A DNA stretch of 64,000 nucleotides from positions 2,790,001 to 2,854,000 of the forward strand of contig OZ251549.1 of NCBI GenBank assembly GCA_965243415.1, read 5' to 3'. This stretch comes from G965204755 sp965243415. Lineage in GTDB: Bacteria > Acidobacteriota > Vicinamibacteria > Marinacidobacterales > Marinacidobacteraceae. Below the pieces are notes generated by a model that did no database searches, was not told the DNA's origin, and saw nothing but the letters and a program-made list of their open reading frames with translations. Positions 18,002-25,642 of this stretch are shown piece by piece; the stretch's first letter is position 1; every line of letters starts with the position of its first letter. Position numbers and translations under genes: made by a program.

Positions 18002-18634
18002 TCAGGCGCGGGAGGCGGGTTCGTTCCCGGCGCCGGTCTCCTCTTCGTTCCGGAGATCGAGCGGGAGCCCCGAATAGAAGCCGAGATCCACCCCGCGGGC
18101 CGCCTTGACCGCGTACACGATCTGCCCGTAGTGGTAGGAGAAGTGTTCGACGACATGGAACACCACTTCGAGGCCGTCCGGCTCGAAACCCTGGATGGAG
18201 ACGCGCCGGCGGAGCGCCCGGTCGTCGAGCGACGCCAGCACCCGATCGGCGTCCGCCACCGCGGCGCGCAGCCGGCGGAGGATCGCTTCGGCGGACTCCC
18301 GCACCGAAGGGTCGAACTCGCGCGTCCGCACCCGGACATCGGCAGCCCCGCCCAGCCCGGAGACGACCCACTGGCGGAGATTCCCTTCGAGGTGGAGGAC
18401 CAGGTTGCCGACGCTGTTGCTCCGTTCGTTCGGCGACTTCCACAGCTCCGTCTCCGGGAGCAGCCGCACCGCCCGCTCCAGCCGGGGAAGGAATTCCGCG
18501 CCGAGTTTCTCCCGGGCCACCTCGAGGAAGCGGGTTCGCAGGGAAGGAGCCGCGGACGAGGGAGTGGTGACGGAGGGGGTCGTGAGGGCGCCGGGGCCGC
18601 GTTCGGGTTCGGTTTCCCGGCTCGGTTCTGCCAT
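18002..18634 (-). CDS. DinB/DUF1572-like metal-binding helical protein
   Basis: 210 aa, predicted four-helix bundle of the DinB superfamily. The putative metal ligands are His in NLVLHLEGNLRQW (helix 2) and two His in the later helix FHVVEHFSYHYGQIVYAVKA, the spacing usual for this group. The N-terminal ~30 residues are Pro/Thr/Ser-rich. Members include thiol transferases and many of unknown activity; no function is assigned here. It starts the TRAP operon, 14 nt before tatT. Its ATG has a TACACT hexamer 8 nt upstream. Confidence 0.8.
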   Translation of the reverse strand: MAEPSRETEPERGPGALTTPSVTTPSSAAPSLRTRFLEVAREKLGAEFLPRLERAVRLLPETELWKSPNERSNSVGNLVLHLEGNLRQWVVSGLGGAADVRVRTREFDPSVRESAEAILRRLRAAVADADRVLASLDDRALRRRVSIQGFEPDGLEVVFHVVEHFSYHYGQIVYAVKAARGVDLGFYSGLPLDLRNEEETGAGNEPASRA

Positions 18635-18642
18635 TCGTCGGT

Positions 18643-18648
18643 AGTGTA
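18643..18648 (-). promoter_or_regulatory. -10-like TACACT for the DinB-TRAP operon
   Basis: Minus-strand TACACT ends 8 nt before the ATG at 18634; no Shine-Dalgarno. A leaderless start is predicted. It lies about 100 bp from the oppositely oriented TACCCT of the next gene. Confidence 0.5.
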
Positions 18649-18739
18649 GGCATCGCCCGGAGGTTCGCGGAAGGGCCGCCGCGATCCTCCCGGATCGGGA
18701 TCGTCCGGCGCCGGTCCCTCGCGTGCCCGGCGGGAGCGG

Positions 18740-18745
18740 TACCCT
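18740..18745 (+). promoter_or_regulatory. -10-like TACCCT upstream of the secreted hypothetical
   Basis: TACCCT ends 6 nt before GTG 18752 and 9 nt before the second GTG at 18755. No ribosome-binding site is visible. Confidence 0.45.
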
Positions 18746-18751
18746 TCGGCG

Positions 18752-19366
18752 GTGGTGAACGCGTTGCGACGGGCCGCGCCGAGGCGGCCGGTGCTGCTCC
18801 CGGCGGTCCTGGGTCTCGGGATCCTCCCGGCGCTCGCCGGAGCGGGGCCGGGGTCCGCGTCCTCCCTCCGGGCCTCCCCGCTCCCGGAGCAGTCGGAGCG
18901 GGGGCCGTCCCCGACGATCCTGGGGCAGTGGCGGCCCGGGGAGTACCGCCTCCGGGACGGCGGTGCGCTTCCGGTGGACGGCCGGATCTCCTTCCACCGG
19001 CCCGGCGCGCCGGCGGCGGCCGGGAGTCCGGGCGCGGACGAGAGCGGGGAGTGGTTCGTCCTGTTCTTCGTGACCGACGGGGAGGGCGAACCGCTCCGCG
19101 GGTCGGCGGAGGGCGGACAGTTCCGGCGGGACGGGGACTCCCTGCTGTTGACCCATACCTACCACCTCTCCGGCGGCGAGGCGGCGGGGCCCCTGGCCGC
19201 GGCGCCGCTCTCGCTGGCCCTCCGCGGGGAATCGGAAGCGGCCGCCGGGCACCGCGAACCGTGCCGGGTGGAGGTTTCCGGCGAGCGGATGACCCTCTTC
19301 TTCCCGAGCGGGAACTCGATGGTGTTCGAGCGGGTCGGGGAGTCGGCGGCGGAGGGACTCCGCTAG
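18752..19366 (+). CDS. Secreted protein of unknown function
   Basis: 204 aa from GTG 18752 (a second GTG follows directly). The N-terminus has Arg residues then a hydrophobic stretch (LLPAVLGLGILPALAGAG), which looks like a Sec signal peptide cleaved after Ala. The mature part has alternating hydrophobic patterns suggestive of a small beta-barrel: GQWRPGEYRLRDGG, WFVLFFVTDGEGEP, LLLTHTYHLSG and MTLFFPSGNSMVFERVG. The last motif is reminiscent of lipocalin-like families but I do not recognise the family with confidence. It diverges from the DinB-like gene and converges with the sulfatase-like gene. Confidence 0.6.
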   Translation: MVNALRRAAPRRPVLLPAVLGLGILPALAGAGPGSASSLRASPLPEQSERGPSPTILGQWRPGEYRLRDGGALPVDGRISFHRPGAPAAAGSPGADESGEWFVLFFVTDGEGEPLRGSAEGGQFRRDGDSLLLTHTYHLSGGEAAGPLAAAPLSLALRGESEAAAGHREPCRVEVSGERMTLFFPSGNSMVFERVGESAAEGLR

Positions 19367-19380
19367 CCGCGGCCGGCGGT

Positions 19381-19394
19381 CCTTCCCGGGAAGG
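19381..19394. other. Perfect 14-bp palindrome between convergent genes
   Basis: CCTTCCCGGGAAGG lies in the 48-bp gap where two genes converge. It has no loop or T-tract, so it is not a classical terminator; it may be a binding site or chance. Confidence 0.3.
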
Positions 19395-19414
19395 GGAGCG
19401 TCGGCGGGGGGGCG

Positions 19415-20857
19415 TCAGCGGGGATCCGGCGTCGGACTCCCGGCGTTTCGGGACTCGAGGGCGCGGCGCAGGTCGTCGGGGATCGCCGGGGCTTCGGCCC
19501 CGACCCGCTGCCGCTGTCCCCAAGCCACGGTGCGGAGGCGCCGGGTGTCGAGTCGGGCCCGGAGCGGCTCCAGCGAACGGCTCGCCTCCGGGTATCGGTT
19601 CTCGGCCTCGTTCGGGTCCTGCCTCCGGTCGAAGACGGCGAAGAGCGGCGGCTCGGCGCCCGGACGGGGAATACGGAGCATCTTGAGCCGTCCGTCGTAG
19701 ATGCCGAAGAGTCCCCGGGCGGAGGCGGCGTAGAGCCGGGGATGGGGCCGGGGATCGTTGCCGGCGAGGGCCGGGGCGAGCGACTTCCCGACCTCCTCGG
19801 GCGAACTCTCCCGAACCGGGGCCGCTCCGAGGAGCGCGAGGACGGTGGGGGCGAGGTCGGCGAGGCTCACCATGCCGGGGAACCGCATCCCGGCGGGGAA
19901 GGGCGGCGCCTCCGCCCCGGGCCGGCCCAGCGCGAAGGGCACCCGCAGCCACTCGTGGAACAGGCCGCGCGGCGTTTCGAAGACCGGGCCGTGTTCCCCG
20001 AGTGACTCCCCGTGGAGTCCGGCGACGGCGACCAGCGTCCGTCCGGCCCCCGGGCCGGCCGCCAGGGCGTCCAGCACCCGGCCGAAGGCGCGGTCCACCG
20101 AGCGGACGGCGGCGTCGTAGCCGTCCACCCGGGCCCGGTACGAGGGTTCTCCCGGGCCGGCGGCGGCCGGGGGCGTCGGCCCGGCCTGGAATCTCGGTTC
20201 GTCGTAGCCGAGGCCGTCGGCGGCGAGAACCGCCAGGTCTTCCTCCGAGGGGGCGCCGGGCGGCCCGGGGGCCGAGAAATGGAGCCAGAGGAAGAGCGGC
20301 GGCGCCGGATCCGGGACCGCCAGCGCCTCCTCGGCGAACGCGGCCACGGCGTCCGTCGCTGTCTCCGCCGGGAGACGCCAGAGGGGCGGCGCCCGGTCGA
20401 AACCCTCCGCGAAACCGAACGCGGCCGCGAGGGCGGGATGGTCCACCGCGGCCAGGGTGCGGTAGCCGTACTCGCGGAGGCGGGACGGGAGCCATCTGCC
20501 GGCGACCTCGCCGGAGCGGAGGCGGGCCGGGGAACCCGCGGCGGCGAACGCCGGGTCCAGGCCGCTGAGGGCGGCGGCGGCGGCGGGGCCGGTCTCCGGC
20601 CAGGGAGTGAGCGTCTCCAGGAAGATCGCCCCGGAGGCGGCGAAGAGGTCGAGCCGCGGACTGGTGTTGCGCGGATACCCGTAGATGCCGAGGTGGTCGG
20701 CCCGGAGCGAGGAGACGGTGACGACGACCAGGTTCGTCGAGGGCGCCGCCGCCGGGCGCGCGCCGCCGCAGGACGCCGCCGCGGTCCCGGCCAGGAGCAG
20801 CGCCGCCGCCTTCCCGCGGCCGGTCGCCGCCCGGCCCTTCCTCGTTCGGCCCTTCAT
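19415..20857 (-). CDS. Sulfatase-like lipoprotein, catalytically degenerate
   Basis: 480 aa with a lipobox (GTAAASC, Cys30). The alkaline-phosphatase/sulfatase fold is clear: NLVVVTVSSLRADHLGIYGY, RNTSPRLDLFAASGAIF, GESLGEHGPVFE and LADLAPTVLALLGA. However the usual catalytic and metal positions are changed: the first Asp of the family's V-D-T/S-x-R motif is Ser49, the nucleophile region (normally PSHxSLxTG) reads GPAAAAALSG, the PHxPY loop reads APGPPG, and the Asp of SDHGE is Leu. It is therefore probably a pseudo-enzyme or binding protein. ATGA overlap with tsaE fixes the start at 20857. Whether it is exported to the outer membrane is not determinable. Confidence 0.8.
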   Translation of the reverse strand: MKGRTRKGRAATGRGKAAALLLAGTAAASCGGARPAAAPSTNLVVVTVSSLRADHLGIYGYPRNTSPRLDLFAASGAIFLETLTPWPETGPAAAAALSGLDPAFAAAGSPARLRSGEVAGRWLPSRLREYGYRTLAAVDHPALAAAFGFAEGFDRAPPLWRLPAETATDAVAAFAEEALAVPDPAPPLFLWLHFSAPGPPGAPSEEDLAVLAADGLGYDEPRFQAGPTPPAAAGPGEPSYRARVDGYDAAVRSVDRAFGRVLDALAAGPGAGRTLVAVAGLHGESLGEHGPVFETPRGLFHEWLRVPFALGRPGAEAPPFPAGMRFPGMVSLADLAPTVLALLGAAPVRESSPEEVGKSLAPALAGNDPRPHPRLYAASARGLFGIYDGRLKMLRIPRPGAEPPLFAVFDRRQDPNEAENRYPEASRSLEPLRARLDTRRLRTVAWGQRQRVGAEAPAIPDDLRRALESRNAGSPTPDPR

Positions 20858-21342
20858 CCGGCGGCGGCTCCGGCGCCGGCCCCGGGGCCGCGGTACCCCC
20901 CGCCGCTCGGTTCCGGGGACGAGAGGCGCAGGTCCCGGCCGCCGTCCGGCCGCCTCGAGAGCAGCACGCGGGTCGCTTCCGGGCGGCGGTATCGGCCCAG
21001 TTTCTCCGCCCATTCCACGATGAGGACGCCGTCCTGTTCCTCCATCTCCTCGATCCCGAGTTCGTCGAGTTCCGCCGGTCGTTCGATCCGGTAGAGATCG
21101 AGGTGGAACAGCGGGCGCGCCCCCTCCGAGTACGGCTGCACCAGCGCGAAGGTGGGACTCGACACCCGCTCCGGGTCCACGCCGTAGTGCCGGGCGAGCC
21201 CCTTGGCGAACACCGTCTTCCCGGCGCCGAGGTCGCCTTCGAGATAGAACGCCCGGCAGTCCGGGACTTCGGCGGCGAGGCGCGCCGCGGCCGCCATCGT
21301 CTCCTCGGGGCTGCGGCTGATCGCCTGCCGCTCCCTCCTCAC
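20854..21342 (-). CDS. tsaE: tRNA threonylcarbamoyladenosine biosynthesis ATPase TsaE
   Basis: Small P-loop ATPase that drives turnover of the TsaBD complex in t6A37 synthesis. 162 aa from GTG 21342. Walker A is GDLGAGKT; SPTFALVQPYSEG and HLDLYRIERPAELDELGIEE follow, then VLIVEWAEKLG, all typical. The Gly/Ala-rich C-terminal ~20 residues look unstructured. It is coupled by 4-bp overlaps to both neighbours, as tsaE commonly follows nnrD/nnrE. Confidence 0.95.
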   Translation of the reverse strand: MRRERQAISRSPEETMAAAARLAAEVPDCRAFYLEGDLGAGKTVFAKGLARHYGVDPERVSSPTFALVQPYSEGARPLFHLDLYRIERPAELDELGIEEMEEQDGVLIVEWAEKLGRYRRPEATRVLLSRRPDGGRDLRLSSPEPSGGGYRGPGAGAGAAAG

Positions 21343-22946
21343 CGCGAAGGCTCCCCGGCGGCGCGGACTTCGCGGATGACGGACCCGAGCCGACCGGCGG
21401 CTTCCGACGCGGTCACCGATTCTTCCCCGACGAGGCGACGGGCTTCCGAGCCGGCCCGGCCGAGAACGAACGCGGCGGCGGCCAGCGCCTCCGTCGGGGC
21501 GACTCCCCGGGCGAGCAGCGCCCCGACGACCCCGGTCAGCACATCCCCGGTGCCGCCGCCGGCGAGTTCGCTGCCGCCGGTGCGGTTCAGGGTGACTGCC
21601 CCGTCCGGAGCTGCGATGACGGCGCCCCTCCCCTTGAGCGCGACCGCGGCGCCGGTGAGCGCCGCCAGGCGCCGCGCCGCCGCCAGCCGATCCTGCTGTA
21701 CCTCGGCGACGGGTTCCCCGAGCAGACGCCCGGCTTCGCCGGGATGCGGCGTGAGGGCGAGCCCGGGTCGGGTCCGCAGGTCGGCGGCCCGGCCGGCGTA
21801 CGGTTGGAGCGCGTCGGCATCCAGCAGCAGCGGCAACCCGGTCTCGTCCACCAGGCGGCGCACGGCCGCGGCCACCGCCGCGCCGCGTCCCAGACCGGGG
21901 CCCAGGGCGAGAGCCTCCGGCGCGGCTTCCGGGAGGAACTCCAGGACCGTGTCGGCGGCCCGGGCGTCCATCGTCCCTTCCGGGCCGGCGGGGAGGGGCA
22001 GCCGCAGGGCCTCCGGCGGCAGGGCGGCCAGGCCCTCCGGGGGCGCGGCTACGGTCAGGAGGCCGACGCCGGCGCGCAGCGCCCCGGTGGCGGCGAGGGC
22101 GGCGGCCCCGGGCATCCGGCGCGAACCGGCGACGAGGAGCAGGCGTCCCAGCCGGTGCTTGTGGGCCGCCGGCGGGCGCGGCGGGAACGCCGGCGCCACC
22201 GCGTCCGCTTCGAGCAGCCGGATCGGGGGTTCCGATCCCGCGCCGGAGCGGAGGAACCCGGGAGGGATCCCGATCTCCGCCACGACGACTTCGCCGCCGG
22301 CCTCCGCCGCCGGGGAGACGAAGTGGCAGGGTCGCGGCGCGGCGAGCGCGACGGTGAGGTCGGCGGGCAGGAACGGCCCGGGGAGCGTTCCGCGGTCCGG
22401 TTCGAGTCCCGTGGGCAGGTCCACCGCCACGCGGTGGAGCGGCGCGCCGAAACGCCCCGAGTCGGCCAGATCCCGCGCCGCCAGGGCCGGCAGGCCGCGG
22501 AGCGGGCCCCCGGCGCCGGAGCCGAGGATCGCGTCCACCAGGATCCACTCCGTCGGGCTCGCCGCCGGGGCGGTCGCGGCCTCGGCGAGCGCCGCCGCCC
22601 ACGCCGACTCGTCGCGCACCCGGGTTACCGGGAGGCCGAGCGAGAGCGCCGCCTCCAGATTCCCCCGGGTGTCGGGGTGCAGCCGGTCCTTCTCGGAGAG
22701 CAGGATCGCGGCGGCCGGGACGCCCTCGGCGCGGAGCGTCCGCAGGGCGACCAGCCCGTCTCCGCCGTTGCCCCCGCTGCCGCACAGCAGGAGCACCCGC
22801 GGGCGGCGGTCCAGGAAGCCGCGGGCCCGGAGTTCCCGGACGACCGCCCTCCCCGCGTTCTCCATGAGCACCCGGGCCGGAATGCCGGTTTCGGCGAGGG
22901 TCCGGCGTTCCGCGGCGCGGAGTTCGGCGGTGGTCAGGACCTCCAC
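21339..22946 (-). CDS. nnr: Bifunctional NAD(P)HX epimerase/dehydratase
   Basis: Repairs hydrated NADH and NADPH. The N-terminal NnrE (YjeF-N) domain, residues ~1-230, has the motif CGSGGNGGDGLVALR and ILVDAILGSG. The C-terminal NnrD (ribokinase-like ADP-dependent dehydratase) domain has HKHRLGRLLLVAGS, LTPHPGEAGRL and SELAGGGTGDVLTGVVGALLARG with the catalytic Asp. GTG 22946 gives 535 aa and begins directly at EVLTTAELRAAERRT, the family start. The stop overlaps tsaE (GTGA). A -10-like TACACT is found about 70 nt upstream. Confidence 0.95.
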   Translation of the reverse strand: MEVLTTAELRAAERRTLAETGIPARVLMENAGRAVVRELRARGFLDRRPRVLLLCGSGGNGGDGLVALRTLRAEGVPAAAILLSEKDRLHPDTRGNLEAALSLGLPVTRVRDESAWAAALAEAATAPAASPTEWILVDAILGSGAGGPLRGLPALAARDLADSGRFGAPLHRVAVDLPTGLEPDRGTLPGPFLPADLTVALAAPRPCHFVSPAAEAGGEVVVAEIGIPPGFLRSGAGSEPPIRLLEADAVAPAFPPRPPAAHKHRLGRLLLVAGSRRMPGAAALAATGALRAGVGLLTVAAPPEGLAALPPEALRLPLPAGPEGTMDARAADTVLEFLPEAAPEALALGPGLGRGAAVAAAVRRLVDETGLPLLLDADALQPYAGRAADLRTRPGLALTPHPGEAGRLLGEPVAEVQQDRLAAARRLAALTGAAVALKGRGAVIAAPDGAVTLNRTGGSELAGGGTGDVLTGVVGALLARGVAPTEALAAAAFVLGRAGSEARRLVGEESVTASEAAGRLGSVIREVRAAGEPSR

Positions 22947-23015
22947 GAAGCCGCCTCGTTCCGGGTCGAGGGCGCGCGCCGGGGGTCTCCGGGATCGGTG
23001 GGGCGCACCCGGGGA

Positions 23016-23021
23016 AGTGTA
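23016..23021 (-). promoter_or_regulatory. -10-like TACACT for nnr-tsaE-sulfatase-like operon
   Basis: Minus-strand TACACT, 69 nt before GTG 22946, so a leader of about 60 nt would exist. It is divergent from the ocd element 50 bp away. Confidence 0.4.
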
Positions 23022-23070
23022 GGAAGTCGCGCCTGCGGAACCGGCGCCGCCGCTGTCGGCCGGGCGCGCA

Positions 23071-23076
23071 TACGCT
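23071..23076 (+). promoter_or_regulatory. -10-like TACGCT for ocd, predicted leaderless
   Basis: TACGCT ends 8 nt before ATG 23085. The short purine run GGGGG next to the start is too close to serve as a typical Shine-Dalgarno. Confidence 0.5.
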
Positions 23077-23084
23077 TCGGGGGG

Positions 23085-24083
23085 ATGGCGCGCTACTTCC
23101 CCGAATCCCTGGTGCGGGAGGCGCTCCCGATGGCGGAGGCGGTCCGGGCGGTGGAGGCCGCCTTCGCCGCGCTCGGCGCCGGGAGGGCGGAAAACCGGCC
23201 GCGCGAGCGCCTGCGCCTGCCCGGCGGCCGTTTCCCGGCGCGGATCCTCCACACCATGACGGCGACGATCCCCGACCTCGGCCTCTCGGGGCTGAAGGCG
23301 TACACCAGCGGTCGGGACGGCGCCCGGTTCTCGTTCCTGCTGTTCGACCAGGCGAGCGGCGCGCTCGCCGCGGTGATGGAGGCGGACCTCCTCGGGAGGA
23401 TCCGCACCGGCGCCGCCACCGGGGTCGCCGCCGCCCATCTCGCCCCGGCGCCGGCGGCGACGGCGGGACTCCTCGGCTGCGGCGCCCAGGCCGGGCCGCA
23501 ACTCGAGGCGCTCGCGGCGGTGCGCCCGCTGGAGCGCGCTGAGGTGTTCTGCCGCGATCCGGAGCGGCGCCGCCGGTTCGCGGACGAGATGGCGGCGCGG
23601 ATCGACCTCGAGGTCGTCCCGGCCGGGAGCGCCGAAGCGGCCGTCCGCGGGAAAGACCTGGTGGTGACGATCACCTCCTCCCGCGAGCCGGTCCTCTGCG
23701 GGGAGTGGGTCGAGCCCGCCGCGTTCGTGGCCGCCGCCGGCAGCAACGCCCGCTCCCGGCGCGAACTCGACTCCCGGACCGTGCTCGGTCGGGGGCGGAT
23801 CGTGGTGGACGACCCGGAACAGGCGAAGCGGGAGTGCGGGGATCTCCTGCCCCTGGTCGCCGCCGGTCAACTGGAGTGGGAGCGGGTGGAGTCCCTGGCG
23901 AGCGTCGTCGCCGGCCGCGCCGGGGTCGCCGGCGGCGTCCGACCCCCGGCGAGCGGGCCCGCGCCGGCCGGCGCCCTCTTCGAGTCGCAGGGGGTCGCCC
24001 TCGAGGATCTGGCGGTGGCGGCGGTGGTGTACCGGCGGGCCGCGGCGGAGGCGCCGCCGCTCGGCGGGGCGTTCCCGGAGTAG
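23085..24083 (+). CDS. Ornithine cyclodeaminase / mu-crystallin family protein
   Basis: 332-aa NAD(P)-dependent enzyme of the OCD/mu-crystallin family. Visible family features are RPRERLRLPGGRFPARILHTM, the Lys region LSGLKAYTS, the RTGAATGVAAAHLAP segment, the dinucleotide-binding GLLGCGAQAGPQLEAL and the VTITSSREPVL and VAAAGSNARSRRELD segments. Members include ornithine cyclodeaminase, alanine dehydrogenase (archaeal type), ketimine reductase and amino-acid dehydrogenases; the substrate cannot be read from sequence. The gene stands alone 9 nt before tatA on the same strand. Confidence 0.85.
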   Translation: MARYFPESLVREALPMAEAVRAVEAAFAALGAGRAENRPRERLRLPGGRFPARILHTMTATIPDLGLSGLKAYTSGRDGARFSFLLFDQASGALAAVMEADLLGRIRTGAATGVAAAHLAPAPAATAGLLGCGAQAGPQLEALAAVRPLERAEVFCRDPERRRRFADEMAARIDLEVVPAGSAEAAVRGKDLVVTITSSREPVLCGEWVEPAAFVAAAGSNARSRRELDSRTVLGRGRIVVDDPEQAKRECGDLLPLVAAGQLEWERVESLASVVAGRAGVAGGVRPPASGPAPAGALFESQGVALEDLAVAAVVYRRAAAEAPPLGGAFPE

Positions 24084-24086
24084 AAT
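24081..24086 (+). promoter_or_regulatory. -10-like TAGAAT for tatA, predicted leaderless
   Basis: TAGAAT is five of six to consensus; it includes the ocd stop codon (TAG at 24081) and ends 6 nt before the tatA ATG at 24093. No Shine-Dalgarno. Confidence 0.55.
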
Positions 24087-24092
24087 CGGCCC

Positions 24093-24338
24093 ATGAACGC
24101 CGCCGCCGTCCTCCCGATCCTGCTGGTCGGCCCCTTCGGGGCCACCGAGTTGCTGATCATCCTCGGCATCGTGATCCTCATCTTCGGCGCCGCCAAGTTG
24201 CCGCAACTCGGCGCCGGGCTGGGCGAGGGCATCCGCAACTTCCGGAAGTCCATGAAGAGCATCGGGAACCCGCCGCCCGGCGATTCGGGGAAGACCGGCC
24301 GTCCCGGGGACGCCGGGAACTCCCCGACCAACGACTGA
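24093..24338 (+). CDS. tatA: Twin-arginine translocase subunit TatA/TatE
   Basis: 81 aa. A single N-terminal membrane helix (ELLIILGIVILIFGAAKLPQLG) carries the invariant FGxxKLP hinge, followed by the amphipathic helix AGLGEGIRNFRKSMKSI and an unstructured Gly/Pro/Asp tail. TatA oligomers form the translocation element for folded proteins together with TatB/TatC; neither tatB nor tatC is in the window. Confidence 0.95.
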   Translation: MNAAAVLPILLVGPFGATELLIILGIVILIFGAAKLPQLGAGLGEGIRNFRKSMKSIGNPPPGDSGKTGRPGDAGNSPTND

Positions 24339-24510
24339 AGAACGCCGACCCGACGAACGCTGACACTCCGCTGACGGAAGGCGGAGGCCCGGCGCTCCTC
24401 GTCCGGGATTTTCCCGGACCCGGCCTCCCGGTCGGGGCCCCGTTCGGCGCGGCGGACGACCGGGTCGAGGAAGGGCGTTTCCCGAGCGGGCGCGAGCGCC
24501 GGCGGACCGT

Positions 24511-25599
24511 TCAGACGGTGATCCGCAGGCCGTCGTGGGCGCGTTCGAAGACCGGGTCCGGGGCGGTCAGCACCTCTTCCCCGCAGTGGAGGAGGAGTGT
24601 CCGGCGCGCCCCCAGCCGCCCGGCGGCGCGGACCAGTTCTTCGTGACTCGTGTGTCCGGCGACGGGGGTCATCCCGCTGCACTCGTGGAGGAGCAGGTCC
24701 GCTCCCTCGCTCTGCGGCACGATCTCCTCGTTCCACTCGGTGTCCCCGGAATAGACGACCGTCCGGCCGCCGAGGCGCACCCTCCAGCCGAGGGCCCATC
24801 TCTCCGGCTGGTGGCGGGCGGCGAACGCGGCCGCGAACCCCGGTCCGAGGCTCTCCGGCAGCGGCGCCGTCTCCCCGGGCAACGTTTCGACGATGCGCGA
24901 GAACGGCGCGGTGTCGAGCGACGGATAGAGGCAGCGCCGCAACTCGGGGATCCGCTCCCGGGCGCCGGGCGGCGCCAGGACGGTGAGCGGCTCGCCGCCG
25001 CCGTTCCGGCGCGCTTCGAGTTCGAGGAACGGGAGGCCGCCGAAGTGGTCCCCGTGGAAGTGGCTCAGGACCACTGCGGCCAGGTCGGCGCCGGAGAGGC
25101 CCTCCTGTCGCAGCGCCGCGTGGCAGCCCGGGCCGGCGTCGAGGAGCAGTCCCCGGCGTCGGCCCCGGGCGCGCGCGAAGACCGCGGCCGGGCGGCGGCC
25201 GCCGCTGCCGTACGCATCGCCGGTCCCGAGGAAGAAGACCCGGAGTCCGCTGCCGGGGCCTTCCCGGCTCCCGGGCCCCGGGAGTCCTCCCTCCGCCGCA
25301 GTCCGGCGGCACTCCCGGCAGACGAACGGCCGGCGCCGTTCGCGCCCGGCGGCGGGATCGAAGACCCGGTCGCACCGCCGGCAGGCGGCGAGCGCCGGCG
25401 AGGGCAGGGCGTCGGCGTTTCGTTCCAGGAGGCGCCCGACGAAGTCCCGGACCGCGGCGAGGTCCCCGGCGGCGAAGGAGCGCGAATCTTCGAGCGGATC
25501 CTCGTCCGCGCGTCTCCGCGCGCTGAGCCGCACCTCGACGGCGCGCCCGCTGCCGTCGTCCTCGTCGGCGTCGGCGACGATGCGGATCTCGAGCGGCAT
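24511..25599 (-). CDS. Metallo-beta-lactamase fold hydrolase (RNase Z-like) with N-terminal zinc ribbon
   Basis: 362 aa in two parts. Residues 1-100 form an unfamiliar domain that ends in a four-Cys zinc ribbon (CRRC at 73-76 and CREC at 94-97). Residues ~118-362 are an MBL domain of the RNase Z/arylsulfatase-like type: FFLGTGDAYGSGGRRPAA, LSHFHGDHFGG (His180, His182, Asp184, His185), VVYSGDTEWNEEIV, LLHECSGM and LLLHCGEE. The N-terminal half resembles the opening of SurA-like or ribosome-associated small domains only vaguely, so no claim is made. It ends the moeA-moaC-larE cluster on the same strand, 43 nt after larE. A substrate cannot be named. Confidence 0.8.
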   Translation of the reverse strand: MPLEIRIVADADEDDGSGRAVEVRLSARRRADEDPLEDSRSFAAGDLAAVRDFVGRLLERNADALPSPALAACRRCDRVFDPAAGRERRRPFVCRECRRTAAEGGLPGPGSREGPGSGLRVFFLGTGDAYGSGGRRPAAVFARARGRRRGLLLDAGPGCHAALRQEGLSGADLAAVVLSHFHGDHFGGLPFLELEARRNGGGEPLTVLAPPGARERIPELRRCLYPSLDTAPFSRIVETLPGETAPLPESLGPGFAAAFAARHQPERWALGWRVRLGGRTVVYSGDTEWNEEIVPQSEGADLLLHECSGMTPVAGHTSHEELVRAAGRLGARRTLLLHCGEEVLTAPDPVFERAHDGLRITV

Positions 25600-25642
25600 G
25601 TCGCCTGGGCTCGGCTCCCGGGTCGCGTCTCGCGGGTCCGGT

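Noticed and set aside
24093..24338. A complete Tat operon here.
   Set aside because: Only tatA is present; the following bases to 24510 hold no tatB or tatC, and the next gene is on the other strand.
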